From: Toxonevra muliebris
Taxonomy: Eukaryota; Arthropoda; Insecta; Diptera; Pallopteridae
NCBI GenBank assembly: GCA_963691655.1
Contig: OY829328.1
Location: forward strand, 8,708,204-8,772,203
Reading direction: 5' to 3'
DNA length: 64,000 bases
Positions 10,801 through 21,970 of this stretch are shown piece after piece; positions within the stretch are counted from its first letter, which is position 1; each line of letters begins with the position of its first letter. The notes under the pieces were generated by a model that worked only from the letters and a program-made list of their open reading frames with translations, was not told where the DNA came from and searched no databases. A program made the translations under genes and the position numbers.

Positions 10801-13800
10801 ATATATCGATACCGTTATCATTTAAATCTTTTAAGATAGCTCGAGGTGGTGCATTACATTGTGATAGAGCATTTCTAATAGTTTTCGATTTGATTTAGCC
10901 GTTGTTTTTCTTTTTCCGCAGTAGTTACCGCGCTTGTTGGTAGGAATGCTGTTGGATGGTTTCAAATTATCCATAGCTTTTGCTATATTTGCAACAGAAC
11001 TTTTACGTATTCCCACTATTACTGAAGTTTTGGCATAGCTGAATTTCTTCTCCGTTAATAAAGCAGCAACTTGTGCCTTTTTTCGGCGGATATCTCGACT
11101 TTTTTGTCAATTTCGTAAAAAAGGATCAAATCAGCGCGAAGACCGAACCAACGAATAAAAACATATTTTTTTAATATGCGAAGCCTCAGAGAAATATTTC
11201 CTTATTTAAATTTTCCGCTTTAAACTAATTTTACTTACGCGTAAAGCATTTCAACAATAACGACAAAAATTATGTGTTCTCAATTTTTTTTTTTAAGGTA
11301 TGTAGACTCCTGCTCGCAGAAAGTAGCAAGTGCTATGGATTCCCAATCCCTCATTATTGACTACAAAAATTAAGTAAAAAGGGTTTACTTATCCAAAATT
11401 TTAAAAATTTCTTAATAAATGTTTGCAATCATAATTCAATGGCCACATATTGTAGCATATGGGCGAAATTAGATAAATATGGTTAAGTTTTATACAAGCA
11501 AAATATTTAAAAGGGGAAATTTCGAAAACGACTCCAAATACAATAAAGAAGAAGAAAGTTTGCCCTTAGAACCCACACAAATGAAATACTAAAGTCGCTT
11601 AGCTTAAACTTCGGCTCTATTTGGCCAATGTGAAGATTTTTCCACTAATGCAAATGTGCGAGTCCCACAACTTTCTATTACAGAGTATTAGCAAAGCAAG
11701 CAAAACCATATCACGCCGATCGATTGAGGCAAACAATAATGAAAGGAAGTGGCTACATTTTATTTTAAAGTTACGAGAACAGCCGGGTTAGCACAAACTT
11801 TTTTTGTATAAGCTCAATTTTAGAAAAATTTTGGAAAAGAAATGCAGAAATATATTAAAATTAATTATGACTGCATTTGACCTTACCAACTGGTGCCATC
11901 GCGCACATTGGAGATGTGACTGACGAAGCTACAAACCGATCATTAGTTGGTTATAGAGAAGTGATTTCGGGTACGTAAATTTAAATCAAGCAAAACGAAA
12001 AATTTACTAATAGCATTCACATAATTCAAGGTTATCGATTGAATTTGTGAAGGGACGACAATCAGTTTAATGTGTTTAATAAGCAACATTAAAACAAACT
12101 TAATGTAGAGTAGACATACATAATTTTTATTATTTACTAGCTCGGCTTTGTCCAGCTTCGCTGTATGAGCGTACCTTTCGATATAAATCTAATTATTGCA
12201 CTTATCCTCCATACGTTTACATGGGTTGTTCTACTTCCAAATGTCCAATAATATTAAATCTCTTGTCAGTCAATGGAATCAACTTCCCATCTCAACATAT
12301 AAAGTTTCATCCCCTTTCTTGCTACGGCTTCCCAACAACTACTAACTATCAACATTCCACCTCCACACACCAACTTTCATTGCCTTCCTTGCTATTGTTT
12401 CCCGCATATACCTTGTCAAGCGGTCCATTCTTATAAGAGCTGGCACCCCCATTTGTCTAAAATCGACCACATTCTGTCCAATAACTGCCCAACTGCCAAC
12501 ATACCGCTTCCACAAACAAACTTTCAATCTTTTTTTGCTATGGTCTCTCAGGTATACCTTTCAAAGATTTTCTTTGTATGGGAGGTGACACTCCCACCAA
12601 TTCTTTTTTTTTCTAGCATCCCACTGGTTACCCCAATAATACTAATAATAATCCCACTGGCAGCCAAAATTCTCATGCCAACTATCAATAATATACCACA
12701 AATAATTTATGAAAGACATCTTATTAAAAACCGGGATTGCATAGAAGATGTCATACCCGTTAATACCGCACCATTAATAGTTCCTGAGATATCCTGAGAT
12801 GCTCATTAATTTACGGTCAACTATATTCTTTCGATTATTCTTTTAGCACTAAAGCTTTTATGTAAATAGTTACGGAGATATACCGAAAAAGATGCCATTC
12901 TCTCTTGTTCACAAATGACCACTAAACACTACCACTAACATCCCGCTTTCATACACAAATCTTTATTGTTTTACTGTCTTTCTAGTTATGTCATTTCAAC
13001 AATTCGTTTGTATGGTAGGTGCCACGCCCATCTATATTATTTTCATAGAATGTCATTGACAAATAATGTTTCAATACTAAATCTTAGAGCAGTACCATAA
13101 ATGGTTCCGGACCTATTTCATAATTAAGATTTAGGCTATCTAGCGACGAAATTCGGAAGCTAGATATAGTCTATATTTTTTTTCTACTGTGGGAACTATT
13201 TTCAATCCAAATTTGGAGCGAATCGGTTCAGCCGTTTCGGATCTTATAAGGAACATACATATATTTATATATTTGTATTAAAGAATAACAAAATGGTGGA
13301 CTTCTAAAATTTTTTTTTCAAAAATCGCGTGGTTTTTTTTTTGAAAATCGAGGAATTAAATATGACATAATGTTTCAAAATAAACAATTCTACTACCTGC
13401 GAGAGCCATTGGCGTGCATGATAATGTATTAAAATTTCAATGCAATCGGCTCTATAGAATTTCTGGGCCGATCAAAAAAACGTTGTTCCAGAATGACTAC
13501 ATGCCAGAATGACAAGCCTACTGAATATTAATCTTTTAAATTTTTTGGACAGTTAAAGATGTCAATAATAACATATAAAAAATTTGAAATGATTGTATTT
13601 TATTTTATTATTATAAAAAATTCCCGGAATAATCTTGAAAATACACTGTTACAAACTTTTGTCGGTTTTAAGCGATCGAACAATGAACGATTTGGAAAAC
13701 ATTTTCTCTCGACTAAATATACTATATACTAAATATATTATGATTGCAAAAGTACGCCACTTTAAATGAAATAAATATTAATTTGAATTTTATCAATATC

Positions 13801-16800
13801 CAGTTCTTATTTTATATTTGATACAGCTATCAATCTAGGGATCCCGGGATTGAGATTTGAGTCCCGAAAACGCCGAATCCCGAACGACACTCCTATTATA
13901 TACACAAATAGAGAGATTTATGAAGTGAGCCGTTGCGTGCAAAAGTGGTGTAAGTCACTGATCTAGGTTATGGTTTTTAGAACGAAACGCGTGGTTAAAT
14001 ATGACAGCGGGAACCAAAACAACGGTATACCAAACAGCATTTAACCAAAAAGGAAAGGCTGTGAACTAGGTGCGAATTAAATGGATGCGTTTTGAAAATA
14101 ACAATCCTTACACCATATTTTATTAGGAAACACTTAGTGAATTTGAAGAATTTTCAGAGCTTAAACTAAAAATAACAACTGAAATCCTAAAAAAATTTTA
14201 CAAAATACAGCAACTTCGTTTGTTAACGTCCCCAAGAGTGGTAACAGTAGCTAAGAAGAGTTACATGATGGACAGACTCCCTTATATTCTTCCAATTCAT
14301 CACCCACTTTTCCTTAACTTAAAAACATCTAAAGACGAAATGATAGAAGAAGTGGGGCCCTTAGACGAGTAGCAAATGAATAGTTTTTTATTTGTATTTT
14401 TAATAGTTTTGTATTTACTTTATTACCAAAATTGAATTTAATATTGTTTTGAGTTTAAAAATAATTTGAAAAATGTTTTTATTATATTTTGAATAAAAAA
14501 TTGTATAACACATGCTACTTTTATTCCAAAACTCACGATCCCCTAATGCGTCTGTCATAAATTTGGTGTAAGTCATAATATAAAACTTCATTTAATAAAC
14601 ATGTTGCTGCAAAAGTGGTGTAAGTCACATAAAAGGTATATTTCAGTACATACTCAAGTAAAAACAAGGATTACTAGATGAACATGTATTCTATAAACCT
14701 GCTTGTGAAGTGGGAAAAATAATTTAACAATTACTTTATTTTTTATAACACTTCTACTAAACCAATATATTGCTCAAAACCGAAATGTATGACTTACACC
14801 ACTTTTGCACGCAACGGCTACATTTTAAATTTCTTTGTTTTTTACACTAAAAATATTGTGATAACGAATTTTTTGTTGTATTATTATGTTGTATAAATTT
14901 TCAAGTTCAATCTTATTATTATTGTTAATATTTTTAATTTATGGTCATATGTATGAAGTTTTTGTGAAGGCATCATGCTAACAGTTTTAAAATGTGTACT
15001 GCTATTAAACCATTAATGCATAGGGGTAGAATTTTCTGAAATGTAACCCCAAAACGCAAACGCAAAATTTGAAATGTTACTATCACTGTTCCGGCAGTAT
15101 TAGTGACTAAAAAACATAATTAAAAAAAATTTTGTAAAATATTATTTTTCTTGTTTGTTATAACAATTAAACTTTTACATAGCTGTTTTTTCAAATTGAA
15201 TTTTTTATTGAATGGCTTCATAAAAATTAACCATTCTTAGCTCAAATTAATTATAAGAGATGGCTTTACAAAATATTAAAAGTTATTAACATAAAACTTT
15301 TTAAATATTAGTAAAAAAACGGATTTTTAAAAACAAATGAATTTTTAACAATGTTCTGCGCCTCGCAAAATAAATATTTAAGGTCATTATAACCGTTACT
15401 TATCGACAAAAATTTTGGTGTAAAAAAATCTAAAGGCACTATATAAAGTCAAAAGTTATGAATGTTTTTGTTGTGTAATGTGGGTACAATCGCGCCAAGC
15501 GCAGCGTTCGGTACTGATAACACAATGCAACAAAATTTCGACTCCTGTCTAATGCACGAGATTATAATATCTGAACAAGTGGAAGAACCTAAGAAATGTA
15601 CACGAAATTAATTGGTCGACAAGTTTTAGTTGCTATAAAGAAAATGGAAGGCTATAATGTGTTCTTACTAGAAATATCAAAAAAAGTTTATTTATTTGCT
15701 TGATACGCGAATTGCCGTAATTTCACCTTCACCCTTGCCATAAGGTCCTGTACAAAAGTTTGAGTGATCGTTTTAGCTGCTTTTTCCCACAACATTTTAA
15801 ATGCTCGCTCGTTTTTAGCAGTCCTCTGACTCTTGAGCAGTTTTCGTTTAATAATTGCCCAATACCTTTCGTTGGGGCGCAGTTGAAGGCAGTTTGGTGG
15901 GTTGACGTCTATAGTGACATATGAGATCCCATTTCTATCATACCAGTCCATAGCAAGCTGACCGTAGTGAGACGAAGCTAGATCAGGCCAGAAAAATACA
16001 AGTCCTTTATGCATCCTTATAAACGGTAATAGTCGCTTTTGGAGCCATTCTTCCACATAAATTTTCTGGTTAATCGTACCGTGATACACAAAGATCATAC
16101 TCTTGAGACCGAAATGACAAATAGCCTGCCAAACCAAGTATTTTTTGGGAAATCTATACATTTTTTTATCCTTGTACTTGCTAGGCACTTTTCCACGTTC
16201 TCTTGCAGTAATTGTTGTCCATGATTCTGCTTAAAGTCTGCTTTAACATCTGTTTCATCGTCCATTATGACGCATTCAAAATTGTGTATCACTTAATCGT
16301 AAAGCTTTCGAGCACGTGTTTTGGGAGTTTTATTTTGCTTATCATTTCGATTAGGAGCAGAGTTAACTTTATAGGATTGAAGACCAGCAGCTTTGCGGAC
16401 TTTTTGCACATATGATTTGGATACTCTAATTTTTTTCGCCACATCTCCCATTGATAACGCAGGATTTCGTTTGTACGCGGTTCTAACACTTTTGGCTGTA
16501 TTTTGTTTAAACGAAACCCTTTTTTCTTCCCTGTCCTTTTTTTGTTTCAATAGATAAAGTCTAATTATACTTTTTGAGAACATATGTCACAGTCGATTTT
16601 GCAATTTTTAAGGATTTAGCTATATCATAGTGCGACATATTTAAATTTTTTTGCTTTTTGCGCACAATTAATTCGCGTATGTTACACCTTTTCGAACTCA
16701 TTTTGCAAATTAATCACATTTATTATTAAAATTCGATTATAGACTGACCACAAGGATCATAACATTTCAATATATGTATACAAATAATTTGTACCGTTAT

Positions 16801-17646
16801 TCCAAAAAATAAACGATGGGCTACTGCGACCAATTAATTTCGTGTACATTCCTTATTCACCGAGAGTTTCCAAAATTTAAATAAACATGATCGAAGATAC
16901 ATCTTATGAAGAGCGATTAAAAAAATATGTTATTGAATTCTCATCTATATTTAGTATTTCAAAATTAGTGTAAATATATGTCTTTTATCAAGATTCAAAT
17001 ATTATATCATTTAGGAATAGACCCTTTGTATTTTTAAATTAACTTTCTTCTAAACATTAATTTTCTCGAAGGGGGATCAGCTCGTATTTCCAAAAATATT
17101 GGAAAATGACCACGAAGCCATCCAGAATAACCCCCCATTCGCAGATTTTGTCGGTATTTTTTTCTAATAATAATTTGTCTCAAGCTCAGTGTGTAAATGG
17201 GTTTAGTAATTGAATATAAATAAACAAACAAACGATAAGCATCATCAAAGAAAACTACAAGTGTACAAAAGGGAGAAGGAAGAAAACAAAGAAGAATCAT
17301 ATAAGAATGAGAGAAAGAAAAGAAAGGGAATACACCAATTGGGAATACGCTACAATTACGTTTTGATCATCTGCTGATGGTACTCGGATTATCAAAGTAA
17401 TGTGGAAATAGACGTAGGGGGTCATAATATTACTGTGTATTTTCATCTATATGAACTTGAAAAGCCCACAACACAAATGGTTTTGACAACCTATAAAAAA
17501 GTTGATAATTCAAATCAAGCAACAAAATACAAACTTTTTCCCACGAACCACACATCAAAAATATAATTCTTGCAATTACCTGCATTGTAGTAATCGTCGT
17601 ATTCACAATCGTTATCCGAATATTCCATGTCCGAATCGGCTGACAT
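7895..17646 (-). CDS. ari-2: Ariadne-2, RBR-type E3 ubiquitin ligase, 550 aa
   Basis: The exons are 17580-17646, 8967-9589, 8102-8917 and 7895-8041 (1653 nt, all phases fit). The start [11 protein letters not shown] is acidic, as in ariadne proteins. A Thr/Ser/Ala-rich linker spans residues about 105-188. RING1 begins MCPVC (193-219), followed by the IBR (about 283-325) and the Rcat domain, [20 protein letters not shown], with C365 the expected catalytic cysteine. The Ariadne helical domain starts at about [20 protein letters not shown] ligases take ubiquitin from an E2 onto this cysteine and then transfer it to substrate; ARIH2-type enzymes work with neddylated cullin-5 complexes. The conserved helical-domain sequence matches ari-2 rather than ari-1. 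Intron 1 is about 8 kb and holds several transposons. The linker makes it somewhat longer than the Drosophila protein as I recall it. Confidence 0.93.
9856..11452 (-). mobile_element. Degenerate Tc1-like (DD34E) transposon, about 1.6 kb
   Basis: The ends CAGTATGTGGCCAATGAATT and the inverse of AATTCAATGGCCACATATTG are both bordered by TA. On the minus strand a broken transposase can be followed. A helix-turn-helix region lies at about 10950-11090 ([13 protein letters not shown]). Further on come the catalytic blocks DGSPCHTPR (about 10310-10345) and PPNPIENCW (about 10200-10235). Counting the in-frame stop as one position, 34 residues separate D and E, as in Tc1. There are frameshifts and stops, so it is dead. 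It lies in ari-2 intron 1. Confidence 0.8.
11453..12140. other. Intronic spacer of ari-2
   Basis: AT-rich sequence inside ari-2 intron 1 with no coding frame or repeat structure that I can support. Confidence 0.35.
12141..13262. repeat. Dispersed repeat with internal degenerate units
   Basis: The block begins near GCTCGGCTTTGTCCAGCTTC. It contains at least three degenerate copies of a unit with a C-rich CCACACACCAACTTTCATTG-like part followed by TTTGTATGGGAGGTG-like sequence (about 12345, 12495 and 12935). It ends in AATCGGTTCAGCCGTTTCGG and a short ATACAT/ATTTATAT tail. That layout resembles the non-coding 3' end of a retroposed family, but the family is not identified. Confidence 0.45.
13928..14819 (+). 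mobile_element. DNA transposon with perfect 30-bp inverted repeats, family unknown
   Basis: The sequence AGCCGTTGCGTGCAAAAG followed by TGGTGTAAGTCA (13928-13957) is repeated exactly in inverse at 14790-14819. The inner word GTGTAAGTCA also recurs inside at about 14567 and 14615, like transposase-binding sites. An exon-like frame (14127-14372) begins after a TATTAG acceptor and encodes about 81 residues including [20 protein letters not shown], ending in TAG. No target duplication is obvious. The element lies in ari-2 intron 1. The superfamily is not recognised. Confidence 0.65.
14127..14372 (+). pseudogene. Coding remnant inside the unclassified transposon
   Basis: This is an open frame of 81 residues after an AG acceptor, beginning [16 protein letters not shown] and ending acidic ([13 protein letters not shown]). 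Its sequence looks like real protein: mixed helices, [19 protein letters not shown]. It probably is the last exon of a lost transposase or accessory protein. No homologue is recognised. Confidence 0.45.
14820..15591. other. AT-rich intronic spacer
   Basis: Intron 1 of ari-2 between two transposons. No gene or clear repeat structure seen. Confidence 0.3.
15592..16853 (-). mobile_element. Tc1/mariner-like DD37E transposon, 1262 bp, transposase broken
   Basis: TA duplications (15590-15591, 16854-16855) flank inverted ends of about 27 bp (AGAAATGTACACGAAATTAA...). The 24-bp core is identical on both sides. Reading leftwards, a transposase starts at 16701 ([16 protein letters not shown]), with an N-terminal helix-turn-helix. 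It continues in other frames through a second HTH ([20 protein letters not shown]) to the catalytic blocks [20 protein letters not shown] and [15 protein letters not shown]. There are 37 residues between the second D and the E, i.e. DD37E. At least two frame changes make it inactive. Confidence 0.88.
16854..17579. other. Intronic sequence adjoining ari-2 exon 1
   Basis: Part of ari-2 intron 1 next to the first exon. It is AT-rich with purine-rich runs (for example near 17275-17330). Nothing else is supported. Confidence 0.3.
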
Positions 17647-18573
17647 TGCAAAAATTTGATTTTAGGTTTCGTCGTCTTCGTTTTTAATATGAAATATTTT
17701 TGCGTTCAAATTAAAAATGCGCTCGAAAAATTGCCGTTCTCCTCCCGTTTTTTTTTTTACTTTAAGAGTATAACATGAAGGGTGAATAAGCGAATGAGCT
17801 GGTGTTGTAACGGTGTTGGTGGTGGTGTTAGAGGTTGGCGTGGTTGCTGTTCGCCTTACAGCAGCACTGTTCAGTGGGGGTGTGTGTGGTGGTGATATAG
17901 AGTGCGTCAGTGGAGACAAAAATTATTCACTCGTATTTCACTTTTAGCCAAGGAACGGGGTGAGGATAAGTTTTCTAAGGTTACGCTGACGTTCGTACCC
18001 TATCTTTCATTAAATTATGTTTTTAAAAATTTAGCAAATGAACTTTTACTTTCATAGAAATAAATTTTTTTTTACGTTTTATTAAAACCTTTATATTTGA
18101 ATAACTTTAGCACTGTAGATTCTATATATAAAATTTTGTATGATGAATTTTTGTCTCATGAAATTCTCGTTTTCACCATCAGCGCAAGAGATACTTTTCT
18201 CTCTGAAACTTTTATTTTATGCCACTTTTCTCTTATTTATTTTATTTAAAGATTGTATACAATTATATTTCTATATTTTAGAATTTTCACGCTTTCGTTG
18301 TGATTTTATTTAATTTTACTACAATATAAAAAATTTACATTTTCACTTGCACAACCGAAAACTTTTACAATGCAAAAGATTGGACAAGACAACGAAATCA
18401 GAGTTGTATTTATAGAGCAGTAACAGTACTTCTGGAGAAAAGAGTATCATAGAGCGGAAATTAATTGAATCGGGTTGTTCAATTAACCGGATCCGAAAAT
18501 CAATTGATCAGTTGAATAAGAAAAGTTTGTCTTAACGATGCGGTTTTATATTTTAATAGTATTAGGATAAGCC
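17647..18573. promoter_or_regulatory. Presumed ari-2 5' leader and promoter region
   Basis: This lies directly upstream of the ari-2 start codon (transcription leftwards). It contains a CA/CT-rich segment at about 17800-17900, which gives a long frame by composition only. Motif-level promoter elements cannot be fixed by eye. Confidence 0.35.
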
Positions 18574-19060
18574 GTGGGAGGTGGAATCGTACTTCCATCA
18601 ACTTCACACGAACGGAAATTGAGCTTGCACTATTATAATCACCATACTATTTTGGGGAACACAGAAAAATTATCAGACTCGTTCCCGTACTCTGCGGGAC
18701 TTCGAATTTCCCCAAAAATAGCCCAAAAGCGTTCCCGTACTCAAAAAACTTGCAAATGAGAGCGGAGAAGAAAAAATAATTGTCTTCTTCTTCTTGCACG
18801 AAACAGTCCACACTTTTTCTTTCAATAAAAATGGTAAAGGTGTCAAACAATCATATGTTTGTGTTTATCAGCTACTTTGCTTTTGTGAAAAGTTTGAAAT
18901 AAACAAATAAATAAAAAAAAAATTATGTGTCTGCAGGCACTCACAGTAGAAGTACAACTTTATTGTTTATTTTGATTAGAAAACATTTATAAAAAATTCA
19001 GTTGAAGTTTTTGCAGTATTCTTATTTCTATTTTGATGTTACTTTTTTCTGTTGGTACTT

Positions 19061-19620
19061 TCTACACTTATCGGCGGAAACACGACGTAGTACATGTATA
19101 TAACACATGAGAGGATAGTTCAAGTATATATAATCAAGCAGAGGCATCTATTTCTGCTCTCTTTTAAAGCACATGAGATAAAACTACGAGAAGTCAACTC
19201 TCTGCTTGGTTGTATGTAACAGATTAACAACTGCATAACTTCGTTTCCTACTATATTCGTATGAGTGCAACAAAAACGCGGGTTTTCACGTGACCAAGCT
19301 TGTGCACTCATCCTCTTTTTATTTTCTGAAGATTTTTTCTCTACTATTTTACTCTCTACACTTATGGGCACAAACACGGCGTAGTACATGTATATAACAC
19401 ATAAGAGAAAAGAAGCTATATGCAATCAAGCTCTCTCACTAAAGCACATGAAAGCACAAATAAAACTGCAGGAAGTCGACTCTCTGCTTGATTGTATGCA
19501 GCCGATCCCCATATGACTCCGATCGCTAAACACTAACAACAGCACAACTTCGTTTCTTATTAGTTTCGTATGAGTGCAACAACAATGTGATTTCCGTTGC
19601 AAAATTTTCGATTTACTCTC
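19061..19620. repeat. Tandem duplication of a unit of about 300 bp
   Basis: The run TCTACACTTAT...ACGTAGTACATGTATATAAC from 19061 recurs from 19355. The match continues through AGTCAACTCTCTGCTTG and CGTATGAGTGCAAC. The offset grows from 294 to 309 bp through small indels, so the duplication is not recent. It sits in the space between ari-2 and ADAT3. Confidence 0.8.
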
Positions 19621-20200
19621 GTTAAAAAAGTTTCACTTCTAAAAAGTGTTATTTAAAATGGAAAATGTTCAAAACGTTTATGAAAATGTATTAATTGTAT
19701 ATATGCAAATTTTTAAACTACATTTTCGATAAATTAATGACGCAAGTATCTGTTCAACTTCTAATGCTGTAGGAGCTTCTGTTATTTCTGAATAATCAAA
19801 GTTGTGAATGTGAAGATGTCTAAAGAACATTTATGTTTAATTATTTATTTATTTTCTTCTGCCTCCATTTTGGAGATAAAATTTTCGGTATTGTTTTTTT
19901 TAGGACGAAAGTATATATTTAATATATTTTCATGTCATTATTATTGCAATGAAAAATAAACCGTTTGTTTCTTTACTATTTGCGATAATTATTTAATAGT
20001 AAAAAAACTCTTTTGGTCCAATTTCCAAAAAAAAATTCTAAACGTCTGCTTATCCGAAAATAAAGATATTTCTCAAGCTTACAGTTTTTCTGCTCTGTGA
20101 AAACAATTACAAAAATTTTCGACAGAATTTATAAAATGAATGATATATATCAGACATAATTAACATTTGTCAAAGTGTTAAAGTCAAAACAGTTTATATA

Positions 20201-20455
20201 GGACTGGCAAATCAGACAGCTGTTTCAGAATCTTTGACAAACGTTCACTAAGCCTGATAAATATAAATCAAACAATTTATTATTTTAGGAGACTATGAGT
20301 ATTAAATCGAAATATTAATTTTTCCATAGTCATGACTTAGTTCATATCTTTAGTTTTGTTTGAAAAGTATTTAGCCTGTTTCATGAACGTTAATAATCAA
20401 AACGACAACATTGTATATAGAGATAGCCAAATCAGACGGCTGTTTCAGAATCCGA
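20201..20455. repeat. Short direct repeat upstream of ADAT3
   Basis: CAAATCAGACAGCTGTTTCA at about 20208 and CAAATCAGACGGCTGTTTCA at about 20428 are direct copies 220 bp apart. The flanks are partly similar (a TATATAG-like word just upstream, GAATC downstream). The remainder of 19621-20708 is AT-rich spacer. Confidence 0.65.
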
Positions 20456-20708
20456 CATGATATTTCTTCTAGGTATTTCAATATCCTATATAAGTTATTA
20501 ATAATAAACTCAAAATAACAAGCTGTTCTTCATCTTTACGTAAATTTTGTACTTATTCCGTCAAATTACGTTGTACCACCCGCTTCTAATTGATCAAATT
20601 ACCTCTTTTTGTTAAATTTTCACTAATCTGGCAGCATTGCTCAAAAGACACATTTGTTTTTGTTTACAAAAATTTGAAGTTTGTTTCCTTAAGAAATTTT
20701 AATAAAGT

Positions 20709-21839
20709 ATGGATGCTCCTCCTGCAAAACGACAGAAATGTGGAAACAACGTAAGCGAAATGAAATTGAAAGCAATTTTGCCGGATGAATACGAAAAAGA
20801 GATACCCCTAGAAACTGTATTTATTAGCCAACTAGTTAATAAACAAAAAATATCTTCAGCTTTGCGTGAATTGTGTCAGTTCCTGCCACTATTAACATTA
20901 CAACATCTAAAGCGTGTACATCAAAATTCAGTAATCATCTGCAGAGCACAAGATTTAGGTGAGAAAACTCTAAAAGACTTTCTCAAACAATCACAACTAT
21001 CGGAGGAAAAGATTGAGTGTCTATGTGAGAATGTTAAAAGTATTCAAGTACCTGCTGCTGCTCCTAAATTGCGTTGGCAATACGTAGCAATGCAGCAATA
21101 TTGGTCATGTAAATTTCATCCAGATAAGTACTTGGAGTCGCTATACAAAAATAGCAATTTCACTGCTGCAGAAAGTGAATTCCATATGAATATTGTGAGC
21201 TTACTCCTAAAGCTAGCAAACGAGTTGGAAGCTTCAAAACCATTTGGAATATGTATTGATCCGCGTTCACATTCAATAGTTGCAATGGCCGCAAGTAAAA
21301 CAGCATTGAGTCCCATGATGCATTGCCCAATGGTGTTAATTGATTTTGTAGCGCGTACGCAAAATGCAGGTGCATGGAATTCGAAATATGCAGATATTTT
21401 CGTAGAAACCCATGAAGATTCTTATGATGAACACCATAAAGAAAGAAAAACAATGGCTGGAAACATAAAGCTTTATCATAATTACGTCAAAAAACATTTA
21501 AATATCCAAAAATTTATATTTGGCGCAGAACGTTTAAGTTTTAATACGAAAACACACGAAGCACTGGAGATTAACAACAATGACGATAATTTGAACAAAT
21601 ATGGACCATACCTTTGTACCGGATATAATGTGTATTTGAGTCATGAACCATGTTTAATGTGTGCCATGGCATTACTACATAGTAGAGTGAAGCGAATATT
21701 TTTTGTTCAAAGTTCAGAAAATGGGGCTTTAGTGAAACGCTACAAATTGCATGCCATCAAGGAGTTGAATCATCATTATGAAGTGTTTCAATGTATTAAC
21801 GAAAAATGTAACATAGAGATGCATAAGGACGAAAGTTGA
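20709..21839 (+). CDS. tRNA-specific adenosine deaminase subunit 3 (ADAT3/Tad3), 376 aa
   Basis: A single-exon gene. ADAT3 is the non-catalytic partner of ADAT2; the heterodimer converts A34 to inosine in the anticodon wobble position of several tRNAs. The N-terminal part (1-120) is the poorly conserved tRNA-binding region. The C-terminal part is a cytidine-deaminase fold with H205 as zinc ligand in [10 protein letters not shown] and the second zinc motif HEPCLMCAM (C315, C318), followed by HSRVKRIFF. Active deaminases have HxE at the first motif. ADAT3 lacks the Glu (usually Val), and here the position is Pro207, consistent with a pseudo-catalytic subunit. The start codon follows TTTAATAAAGT and opens with [10 protein letters not shown]. 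It is convergent with mRpS28, only 131 bp away. Confidence 0.92.
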   Translation: MDAPPAKRQKCGNNVSEMKLKAILPDEYEKEIPLETVFISQLVNKQKISSALRELCQFLPLLTLQHLKRVHQNSVIICRAQDLGEKTLKDFLKQSQLSEEKIECLCENVKSIQVPAAAPKLRWQYVAMQQYWSCKFHPDKYLESLYKNSNFTAAESEFHMNIVSLLLKLANELEASKPFGICIDPRSHSIVAMAASKTALSPMMHCPMVLIDFVARTQNAGAWNSKYADIFVETHEDSYDEHHKERKTMAGNIKLYHNYVKKHLNIQKFIFGAERLSFNTKTHEALEINNNDDNLNKYGPYLCTGYNVYLSHEPCLMCAMALLHSRVKRIFFVQSSENGALVKRYKLHAIKELNHHYEVFQCINEKCNIEMHKDES

Positions 21840-21970
21840 AATAACATTTAGCAACATAAATTTAATGAAACGTAAAGTTAACGAGTTTAAAAGTGTAAAC
21901 AAATGTTTATTATTATGTGTGTATAAATAAACTTTTTTATTTTTTATCCAATTTATTAACTTTTTTCTAT

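Noticed and set aside
12453..12797. 114-codon plus-strand frame
   Set aside because: It lies wholly in the dispersed repeat block, and its residues follow the C-rich repeat words.
17662..17919. 85-codon frame upstream of ari-2 on the same strand
   Set aside because: It lies in the presumed 5' leader, is Thr/Pro-rich from a CA-rich stretch and has no recognisable domain. It could be an upstream frame but is not supported as a gene.
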